Source of the DNA: Chloroflexota bacterium
GTDB taxonomy: Bacteria; Chloroflexota; Dehalococcoidia; DSTF01; RBG-16-68-14
NCBI GenBank assembly: GCA_022563135.1
Contig: JADFNZ010000072.1
Coordinates: 1 to 8,388 of the forward strand
Direction: 5' to 3'
Length of the DNA stretch: 8,388 bases
This document shows, in pieces, positions 1 through 6,835 of this stretch (its first letter is position 1; each line of letters starts with the position of its first letter). Made by a program: the position numbers and the translations under genes. The notes below the pieces were generated by a model, which saw only the letters and a program-made list of their open reading frames with translations, was not told where the DNA came from and searched no databases.

Positions 1-30
1 GCGGGCGTCACGCTTCGAGGAGCAGCCATC

Positions 31-66
31 GTAGGACGGGCCTTCCGGCCTGTCCGGCCCGCCTAC
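31..66. repeat. Palindromic intergenic repeat, copy 1 (end of thiO)
   Basis: GTAGG (31-35), a one-base bulge, and CGGGCC (37-42) pair with GGCCCG (56-61) and CCTAC (62-66): 11 bp around a 13-nt loop. The minus-strand GTAGG supplies the TAG stop of the thiS-thiO gene at 65-63. No U-run follows, so it is not a standard intrinsic terminator, though it could protect the 3' end of the operon mRNA. It resembles the element at 5229-5259. Just beyond it an ATG at 29-27 (MAAPRSVTP...) could begin a further minus-strand gene leaving the window, but too little is visible to call it. Confidence 0.55.
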
Positions 67-1451
67 CCGCCGTTGAACCGCGCCGGCCTGAACGGCGCGA
101 GCGCTTCCGGCTCCCTCCCGGCTACGATCGACTCGGCGATCAGTTCGCCGGTAACGGGCGCGAGGAGGATGCCGTTGCGAAAGTGGCCCGTCGCCACGGT
201 CACGTTCTCCCAACCCGGCAGCGGCCCCATGATCGGCAGGCCGTCCGGCGAACCGGGGCGCAGCCCGGCCCACGTGAAGTGCTCGCTGGCGTGGCGGAGC
301 TGCGGCACTAGCTCGAACGCGCCCCGCCGCACCCGCGCCAGGCCTGCCTTCGTCGTGCGGAAGCGAAAGCCGACCTGCTCCACGGTCGCCCCGGCGAAGA
401 CGAGGCCGTTCGCGCGCGGCACCAGGTAGCCGCGCGGGCCCCAGACGACGTGCCGCACCGGCGTCACCATGCCGCCCAGCGCCAGCATCTGGCCGCGCAC
501 GGGAAACGTGGGCACGTGCGCACGCAGCTTACGCGCCAGGTCTCGCGTCCACGGCCCCGCAGCAAGCACGACGCGGTCGCAGGCGAACTCGCTGGTCGGC
601 GTTCGCACGGCGGTCACGCGGCCGTCGCCCGTCCAGAAGCCCACAACCGGACTCTGTTCCACGAAGCGCACGCCGCGTGCCTCTGCCGCCCGCGCGAGTG
701 CGAGCGTGAACATCTGATTGCTCACCTGGCCGTCCTCGGGCGCGAGCACCCCGCCGATCGCCTTCGGGCTCAAGCGCGGCTCTACGTCGCGGACGAGCGT
801 CGCGTCCAGCTCGATCAGCTCCACGCCCAGCTCGGCGCCGTAGCCCAGCCCGGCCCGCAGTTGCGCCAGCTCGTCGTCGTCGAACGCCACGCGGAGGACA
901 CCGCACCGCGCGAACTCGACGTCGATGTCCGGCGCCTCCTCCCGCAGCCGCGCCACCCAGTCCGGGTAGCGCCGCATGCTGGCGAGGCCGAGCTGCACGA
1001 GCGCGCCCGGCCGCTTGAACTCGGCCAGCGGCGCCAGGATACCGGCCGCGGCGTTCGTCGCAGCCATCCCGAGCCGGCGGCTGTCGAGCACGACGCACGA
1101 GACGCCCCGGCGAGAGAGCTCGCAAGCGATCGCGCAGCCGATGATGCCGCCGCCCGCGATCACCACCTCCACCCCGCGCCCGCGACCCGCGACCCGCGAC
1201 CCACGACCCTTGGTCGTCCGCGACCCGCGACCCACGCCGGCGCCGCCGCCCACCATCCGCACGATCTCCACGGTGTCGCCATCCTGAAGACGCACGCTCC
1301 CGTGCTGCTTCTTCGGGATCACCTCGCCGTTCACAGCAACAGCGACGAGCCGCTCGTCGATGCCCAGTGTGCGGAGCAGCTCCGGCAGCGTGGCCGCGCT
1401 GTCGAGGGTCCGCGGGCTGCCGTTCACCGTGAGCGAGATAGCGTCAGCCAT
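63..1451 (-). CDS. thiSO: ThiS-ThiO fusion: sulfur carrier protein joined to glycine oxidase
   Basis: Residues 1-70 are a complete ThiS ubiquitin-like domain: SLTVNGSPRTL, LGIDERLVAVAVNGEVIPKK, then DGDTVEIVRMVGGG with the C-terminal glycines that normally carry the thiocarboxylate. Residues 71-93 are a Gly/Arg linker encoded by 7-nt repeats. From about 94 comes ThiO, the FAD enzyme that oxidises glycine to the dehydroglycine used by ThiG. It shows VEVVIAGGGIIGCAIACEL (FAD-binding GxGxxG), VVLDSRRLGMAATNAAAGIL, VLAAGPWTRDLA, PVRGQML, WAGLRPGSPDGLPIMG and GHFRNGILLAPVTGE. Total length is 462 aa, about a ~66-aa ThiS plus a ~370-aa ThiO. The ATG at 1451 overlaps the tenI stop by 8 nt. ThiS needs a free Gly-Gly end, so the fusion would need processing, or an independent ThiO start (for example GTG 1172) with ThiS released another way. 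The TAG stop lies in a palindrome. Confidence 0.93.
   Translation of the reverse strand: MADAISLTVNGSPRTLDSAATLPELLRTLGIDERLVAVAVNGEVIPKKQHGSVRLQDGDTVEIVRMVGGGAGVGRGSRTTKGRGSRVAGRGRGVEVVIAGGGIIGCAIACELSRRGVSCVVLDSRRLGMAATNAAAGILAPLAEFKRPGALVQLGLASMRRYPDWVARLREEAPDIDVEFARCGVLRVAFDDDELAQLRAGLGYGAELGVELIELDATLVRDVEPRLSPKAIGGVLAPEDGQVSNQMFTLALARAAEARGVRFVEQSPVVGFWTGDGRVTAVRTPTSEFACDRVVLAAGPWTRDLARKLRAHVPTFPVRGQMLALGGMVTPVRHVVWGPRGYLVPRANGLVFAGATVEQVGFRFRTTKAGLARVRRGAFELVPQLRHASEHFTWAGLRPGSPDGLPIMGPLPGWENVTVATGHFRNGILLAPVTGELIAESIVAGREPEALAPFRPARFNGG
1182..1233. repeat. 7-nt tandem repeat encoding the ThiS-ThiO linker
   Basis: On the plus strand the unit GCGACCC occurs three times head-to-tail (1182-1202), followed by the variant ACGACCC (1203-1209). 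After a 10-nt break it occurs twice more (1220-1233). The break contains an inverted match, so ACGACC (1203-1208) can pair with GGTCGT (1212-1217). The unit length is not a multiple of three, so the linker changes frame along the repeat while staying open. Gain or loss of one unit would break the fusion frame. Confidence 0.85.
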
Positions 1452-2094
1452 ACGATTCGTCCAGCCTGCCGCGCAGGAGCGCCGCCGCCTCGCACGGGTC
1501 GCTCGCGTCCATGATCGCGCCGATCACGGCCACGCCGCTCGCCCCGGCCGCGACTACCTCCGCAATGTTCCCCTCCGTGATGCCGCCCACCGCCACGACG
1601 GGCACACGCACCGCGTCAGCGACCTCGCGCACGAGGCCGGTGCCCGCAGCCGTTCGCCCCGCCTTCGACGCGGTGGCGAACACAGTGCCGGCCACGATGT
1701 AGTCCGCACCCTCCTGCTCCGCGCGCACGGCCGCTTCCACGCTATGGACGGAGCGCCCGATCAGGCAGCTTTCACCAACGAACTCGCGCGCAGCCCTGAT
1801 GGGTATGCTTCGCTCGGGCAGGTGAACTCCGTCCGCGCCGGCGGCGAGCGCGATGTCCGCCCGGTCGTTCACGACGAAGAGTGCGCGACCGCGGAGCACG
1901 GCGCGCAGCGTAATGGCGAGCTCGTACAGCTCGCCGCCCGCCAGATCCTTCTCGCGGAGCTGTACCACGTTCGCGCCACCGTCCACCGCCTGCGAGGCCA
2001 CCTCCTCCAGCGGACGGCCACGCAGGCGCGTACGGTCGGTGATCAGCATCAGGCAAGGCGTCGGCCAGCGGCGCATGCGGTCGGACGGCGGCAT
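1444..2094 (-). CDS. tenI: ThiE/TenI-family protein, more likely thiazole tautomerase TenI
   Basis: The 216-aa TIM barrel of the ThiE/TenI family has VVQLREKDL (43-51), VNDRADIALAAGADGVHL (75-92), IGRSVHSVEAAVRAEQEGAD (112-131), GTVFATASKAG (136-146) and VPVVAVGGI (164-172). Automatic annotation would probably say thiamine phosphate synthase. However, the ThiE 'HLGQxD' metal-binding motif is replaced by HLPERS (91-96). The segment around His117 (GRSVHS) and the GTVF..SK.G loop resemble B. subtilis TenI (GRSVHS, with a catalytic His), which aromatises the thiazole carboxylate made by ThiG. Thr141/Ser143/Lys144 do resemble ThiE phosphate ligands, so some ThiE activity cannot be excluded. The neighbours thiG and thiS-thiO match the B. 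subtilis tenI-thiO-thiS-thiG setting. It starts 5 nt after thiG and overlaps the next gene by 8 nt. Confidence 0.85.
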   Translation of the reverse strand: MPPSDRMRRWPTPCLMLITDRTRLRGRPLEEVASQAVDGGANVVQLREKDLAGGELYELAITLRAVLRGRALFVVNDRADIALAAGADGVHLPERSIPIRAAREFVGESCLIGRSVHSVEAAVRAEQEGADYIVAGTVFATASKAGRTAAGTGLVREVADAVRVPVVAVGGITEGNIAEVVAAGASGVAVIGAIMDASDPCEAAALLRGRLDESYG

Positions 2095-2099
2095 CTGCT

Positions 2100-2897
2100 C
2101 TAAGAGACCGGCTGGCGCTTCGGCGGGGCGGGGACGCCGTCCGCGGGACTGCTCGCAGAAGCGTACGCCTTCCGCGGGATGCGGCCGGCCTCATAGGCGT
2201 GGCGTCCCGCCTCCACGCCGAGCTTCATCGCCGCCGCCATCTGCGCCGGGTCTTCCGCCTTCGCGACGGCGGTGTTCACCAGCACCGCGTCCGCACCGAT
2301 CTCCATCGCGAGAGCGGCGTCCGAAGGCGCGCCGAGGCCGGCATCGACGACGACCGGCACGTTCGCGCCCTCGATGATGATCTTGATCTCGTCGATCGTC
2401 AGGATCCCCTGCCCGGAGCCGATGGCCGACCCGAGCGGCATCACCGTCGCGCAGCCCAGCTCCTCCAGGCGCCGCGCCAGGACCGGGTCGGCGTGGATGT
2501 ACGGCAGCACGGTGAACCCCTCGTCGAGCAGGATGCGCGCCGCCTCCAGCGTGTCGACGGGGTCCGGCAGCAGGTACTTCGGGTCCGGGATCACCTCCAG
2601 CTTCACCCAGTCCGAGCCAGTGAGCTCGCGGCCCAGCCGGGCGGTGAAGAGCGCCTCGTCCACCGTCTTGCAACCTGCGGTGTTGGGCAGCACCGTATAG
2701 CGCGACCAGTCGATGTAATCGAGCTCCGTCGGCTGGCCCGGGTTGTCGAGGTCGAGCCGGCGGATCGCCACGGTGACGATCTCAGCGCCGGAGGCGTCGA
2801 GCGCCGCCTTGCACGCGTCCGGATTCTCGTACTTGCCCGTGCCCAGGATCAGGCGCGAGCGAAACCGCCTGCCTGCGATGATTAGCTCATCATTCAT
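2100..2897 (-). CDS. thiG: Thiazole synthase ThiG
   Basis: ThiG builds the thiazole phosphate ring from deoxyxylulose phosphate, dehydroglycine and ThiS thiocarboxylate. The 265-aa TIM-barrel protein carries [13 protein letters not shown] (14-26), LPNTAGC (70-76), [11 protein letters not shown] with the expected Schiff-base Lys99, [64 protein letters not shown] (read in two parts) and [15 protein letters not shown] near the C-terminus. ATG 2897 is chosen because AGGTGG sits 5 nt upstream; a GTG at 2906 would add three residues. Length is near the usual ~255, with a short proline-rich tail. tenI follows after 5 nt and the thiS-thiO fusion after that, so the thiazole genes form a tight block. 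The lower-GC insert separates this block from thiC. Confidence 0.97.
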   Translation of the reverse strand: MNDELIIAGRRFRSRLILGTGKYENPDACKAALDASGAEIVTVAIRRLDLDNPGQPTELDYIDWSRYTVLPNTAGCKTVDEALFTARLGRELTGSDWVKLEVIPDPKYLLPDPVDTLEAARILLDEGFTVLPYIHADPVLARRLEELGCATVMPLGSAIGSGQGILTIDEIKIIIEGANVPVVVDAGLGAPSDAALAMEIGADAVLVNTAVAKAEDPAQMAAAMKLGVEAGRHAYEAGRIPRKAYASASSPADGVPAPPKRQPVS

Positions 2898-2906
2898 GGA
2901 AGCCAC

Positions 2907-3194
2907 CTAGATGATGCGAAAGACCACGATCACGAGTTCATGGTCCTCGTCGTCCTTGTAGACTTTGTAGCGAACGCTCCTCTCGCCTATCGCAATTTCA
3001 AGCGCTTCGCCCTCGAGTTCGAGCCCGCTGGCTCCCCGTGGTCTCGGCTGAAACGTCAGCAAGACCAGAGCATCAGCGACGCGCTCTCTCTCCCAGCCTG
3101 GCAGATCAATCAACGAGAGCATGGCCTCTTCCGTAAGGCGAAGAAAGAGTGTGCTATCCCCTGCCACGCTTGAAGAATTGCTCCGCGAGGACAT
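2907..3194 (-). CDS. RelE/ParE-like small protein (possible toxin)
   Basis: The recognisable part is about 80 residues. It has a strand (TLFLRLTEEAM), a helical pair (LSLIDLPGWERERVADALVLLTFQPRPRG split in two), then a run of strands, LELEGEALEIAIGERSVRY, KVYKDDEDHELVIVVFRII. This follows the RelE/ParE toxin layout: helices, 'P.P.G...L.G', then 'G..vRY.vy.d.....v.vvf.i'. That is a pattern match by eye, not a profile hit. The start is uncertain. ATG 3194 (95 aa) has AAAGAGG close upstream, while GTG 3167 (86 aa) starts just before the conserved core. Either overlaps the end of the preceding gene, typical of two-gene modules. The preceding gene is not an obvious antitoxin. The TAG stop at 2909-2907 touches the ribosome-binding site of thiG, so translation of thiG may be coupled to it. 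Confidence 0.6.
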   Translation of the reverse strand: MSSRSNSSSVAGDSTLFLRLTEEAMLSLIDLPGWERERVADALVLLTFQPRPRGASGLELEGEALEIAIGERSVRYKVYKDDEDHELVIVVFRII

Positions 3195-3555
3195 CGGCCT
3201 CTTTGCTGGCTGCGATGTCCCGTAGCACGTCCACTTCCTTTTGCGCCTCTTCCCTGGCCAGTCTCTTGCTGGTGAGAAGGTAGGATGGCAAACGGTCGCC
3301 TCCCTCAATGTCGCGGATTACTTCTTCGAAGTATTCGATCATCTTTGCCGGATCCGTCCTCGCGTTGGCCCACGCCTCAAAGGTCACGATGCATAGCGCC
3401 TCGCGCCCGGACTTCCGCAGACGTACCTCCACGGTTTCCTTCCGGAAGCCTTCACCGCCATTTATCTGCACCTCAACGATCGGATCCGCCTCTCTGACAA
3501 GAGGCTCGATAATGCGCTTTGCGTCGCCGATTTCTGCGCTCCAACGTCTGACCAT
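3154..3555 (-). CDS. Hypothetical protein, first gene of a lower-GC insert
   Basis: The product is 133 aa from the ATG at 3555, which has GAGGT six nt upstream; a GTG at 3570 is a weaker alternative. I recognise no family. The first ~75 residues look like alternating strands (DPIVEVQINGG, TVEVRLRKSG, ALCIVTFEAWANA). The rest looks helical and charged, from DPAKMIEYFEEVIRDIEGG to a Lys/Glu-rich tail (SKRLAREEAQKEVDVLRDIA). I see no signal peptide, membrane helix or obvious helix-turn-helix. Base composition is clearly lower in GC than the thi genes (two 60-base lines counted at 52% and 58%, against 67% and 80% in thiC). Its stop overlaps the start of the next gene, so the two are probably co-expressed and could be partners. 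A TACAAT hexamer (3589-3584) could be a -10 box, but no matching -35 is visible. Confidence 0.65.
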   Translation of the reverse strand: MVRRWSAEIGDAKRIIEPLVREADPIVEVQINGGEGFRKETVEVRLRKSGREALCIVTFEAWANARTDPAKMIEYFEEVIRDIEGGDRLPSYLLTSKRLAREEAQKEVDVLRDIAASKEADVLAEQFFKRGRG

Positions 3556-3595
3556 TCTCGCACCTCGCACTAGGATGATTTCTATTGTACCTGAC

Positions 3596-3826
3596 TCACG
3601 GTTCGTCCGGCGGCGGGTTCATCCAGCGCGCCAACTGCGGCGCGAAGAACGCCAGCGCGCCGGTCACGACAGCGGCGACTCCCGCCAGCGCCGCGACGGC
3701 TGCGTCCGCTGTGATGCCAGCGCCGATCGCCAGCACGCCGAACGCCCCGGCCATTACGAGGTACAGGCCACGCGCCCGCCGCGCCGAGCGCCAGCTCTCC
3801 GTCCACCAGCGCCAGAGGCCGCCCAT
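3596..3826 (-). CDS. Small two-helix membrane protein of unknown function
   Basis: The 76-aa product has a basic, Trp-rich start (MGGLWRWWTESWRSARRARG), two hydrophobic helices at about 21-39 and 43-62, and a short proline-rich acidic tail (PPPDEP). The positive N-terminus suggests both ends are cytoplasmic. It starts 14 nt after the thiC stop, with GGCGGG upstream as a weak ribosome-binding site, and its codon use is as GC-rich as thiC, so it looks like a native operon member. I do not recognise a family. A link to thiamine or precursor transport is possible from position only; two helices are too few for a usual carrier. Confidence 0.7.
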   Translation of the reverse strand: MGGLWRWWTESWRSARRARGLYLVMAGAFGVLAIGAGITADAAVAALAGVAAVVTGALAFFAPQLARWMNPPPDEP

Positions 3827-3840
3827 CGATCAGCCCGCCG

Positions 3841-6102
<2,262 letters not shown>

Positions 6103-6113
<11 letters not shown>

Positions 6114-6137
6114 CAAAGCCGCCGGGTTGCCGGCGGC
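6103..6137 (-). terminator. Riboswitch expression platform: intrinsic terminator with overlapping alternative hairpin
   Basis: Fourteen nt after the aptamer, RNA arm A (GCCGCCGG, 6137-6130) pairs perfectly with arm B (CCGGCGGC, 6125-6118) across a CAAC tetraloop. It is followed at once by UUUGUUG, as in a rho-independent terminator with a short U-tract. Arm B, extended by one C to 6126, can instead pair over 9 bp with arm C (GCCGCCGGG, 6111-6103), with UUUGUU as the loop. The two hairpins exclude each other. Which one TPP favours is not visible. Termination through A:B is the simple reading; B:C may act as anti-terminator, or may control translation because candidate TTG starts of thiD lie in its loop. 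Confidence 0.65.
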
Positions 6138-6151
6138 GTCGTGTTCAGACG

Positions 6152-6236
6152 ATCCCTTCGCTGGCATTACCCAGATCAGGTTTGGCGGTCGCCCCGATGC
6201 GGCCGGGGCCTCTCAGCCGGGCCTCTAGTCCCAGCT
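6152..6236 (-). ncRNA. TPP riboswitch (thi box) aptamer
   Basis: The minus strand carries the two conserved TPP-binding segments. CUGAGA lies at 6216-6211. The thi-box segment ACCUGAUCUGG, then GUAAUGCCAGCGAAGGGA, lies at about 6181-6153. Between them is a GC-rich variable stem (CCCC...GGGG). The element lies between the promoter and thiD, the usual place for a TPP riboswitch that switches off thiamine synthesis when thiamine pyrophosphate is abundant. The 5' edge is approximate because I could not fold the outer P1 helix with certainty. Confidence 0.95.
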
Positions 6237-6261
6237 CCCGCGACTATCCTGTTGTACTCGT

Positions 6262-6291
6262 ACTGTACGGATGAGCGGGCGGCGCTGTCAA
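6262..6291 (-). promoter_or_regulatory. Sigma70-type promoter of the thiamine operon
   Basis: A perfect -35 box TTGACA lies at 6291-6286, and a -10 like TACAGT (4 of 6 matches to TATAAT) lies at 6267-6262, with an 18-bp spacer. The expected start point is near 6255, about 20 nt before the riboswitch aptamer, which fits a leader transcript. The TGA stop of the upstream redox gene (6290-6288) is embedded in the -35 box. Confidence 0.65.
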
Positions 6292-6833
6292 GGCGAAGCC
6301 GCCCGCAGCTCTTCGACCAGCCGCGAGACCGAAGGCCGGTCGGCGGGCTCACGGCCGCGGTATGCGTAGCGCACGATGCCCTCGCCATCGATCACGAAGT
6401 CGACGCCGAGCTGGAACGGGTCGACCGTAGTGCGGGTGAAGCGCCGCCTGCGCGGCACCAGCGTCGCGTAAGCCCAGAGCGTCCGCCAGCCGTAGAGCTG
6501 CAGCCGGGAGGCCTTCTTCAGGTCGAACGCCTGATACGCGCGATAGTCCGGGTCATGCAGCACCGGGAACGGTATACCGGTGTCCTCCGCCAGCCCGCGC
6601 AGCTTCTCCACCGGCGAGAAGCCCACCACCACCACCTGGCCTCCCGCTTCCTCGATCTCTGGCATCCGCTGTCGCAACTGCGACAGGTGCTCCGCTCAGG
6701 GCATTCAGCCGGGCTCGCGCAGGAAGATGAGCACGAGAGGCTTGCCAAGCCAGCGGTCGAGCGAGGTTGCTTTGCCGTCGAGGTCCTGGATCTCGACCGA
6801 CGGGATCTTCTCGCCGACGCTCGGAGAGGGCAT
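6288..6833 (-). CDS. Peroxiredoxin-like thioredoxin-fold protein with UxxU active site (candidate double selenoprotein)
   Basis: The ATG at 6833 opens a 181-codon frame that runs to TGA at 6290-6288 if the in-frame UGA codons at 6707-6705 (residue 43) and 6698-6696 (residue 46) are read as selenocysteine. Residues 1-42 look like the N-terminus of an AhpC/TSA-like domain: VGEKIPSVEIQDLDGK, then the strand PLVLIFLREPG. The two UGAs flank Met-Pro and are followed by AEHLSQLR, exactly where relatives have CxxC before a 'HL..L' helix. Downstream are VVVVGFSPVEKLRGLAED, FPVLHDPDYRAYQAFDL and VDFVIDGEGIVRYAYRG, typical of AhpC-TSA_2/PRXL2-like proteins. The UxxU motif is known from selenoprotein L, which belongs to this broad group. 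A SECIS-like hairpin follows. Because the frame is intact on both sides and only the two redox positions are UGA, decay to a pseudogene is less likely. UGA also serves as a normal stop in the window (for example at 1446-1444), so a general recoding is not the explanation. The likely role is a thiol/selenol oxidoreductase; the substrate is unknown. Confidence 0.78.
6662..6690 (-). promoter_or_regulatory. Candidate bacterial SECIS element
   Basis: Just after the two UGA codons the RNA can form CUGUCGC-AGUU-GCGACAG. This is a perfect 7-bp stem (6686-6680 with 6675-6669) capped by a tetraloop with G in its second position. A further 3-bp GCA/UGC stem (6690-6688 with 6664-6662) closes it across a small internal loop. 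The apical loop begins 16 nt after the second UGA and 25 nt after the first. As I recall, bacterial SECIS elements have the loop about 16-37 nt downstream of the UGA and a G at the start of a small loop, so one hairpin could serve both codons. That it recruits SelB is inferred from geometry alone. Confidence 0.6.
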
Positions 6834-6835
6834 CG

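Noticed and set aside
1..29. Start of a further minus-strand gene (ATG at 29)
   Set aside because: Only about nine codons are visible before the window edge, too few to support a gene.
1182..1233. CRISPR array
   Set aside because: The repeat unit is only 7 nt, with no regular spacers, and it lies inside an open reading frame.
450..1514. A 354-codon plus-strand open frame opposite thiS-thiO
   Set aside because: Composition is that of a shadow frame (Arg, His, Ala, Pro rich) and the opposite strand holds clear ThiS and ThiO motifs.
3584..3589. Promoter for the lower-GC module (TACAAT)
   Set aside because: A good -10 match but no -35 at a suitable distance and no extended -10; kept only as a remark.
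6696..6707. General reassignment of UGA in this organism
   Set aside because: UGA serves as a normal stop for the tenI-like gene (1446-1444), the small membrane protein (3598-3596) and the redox gene itself (6290-6288).
6288..6833. Reading the redox gene as a pseudogene with two nonsense codons
   Set aside because: Both stops are UGA and hit only the two catalytic positions, the rest of the frame is intact with a conserved-looking sequence, and a SECIS-like hairpin follows. Sec decoding is the better reading, although not proven.
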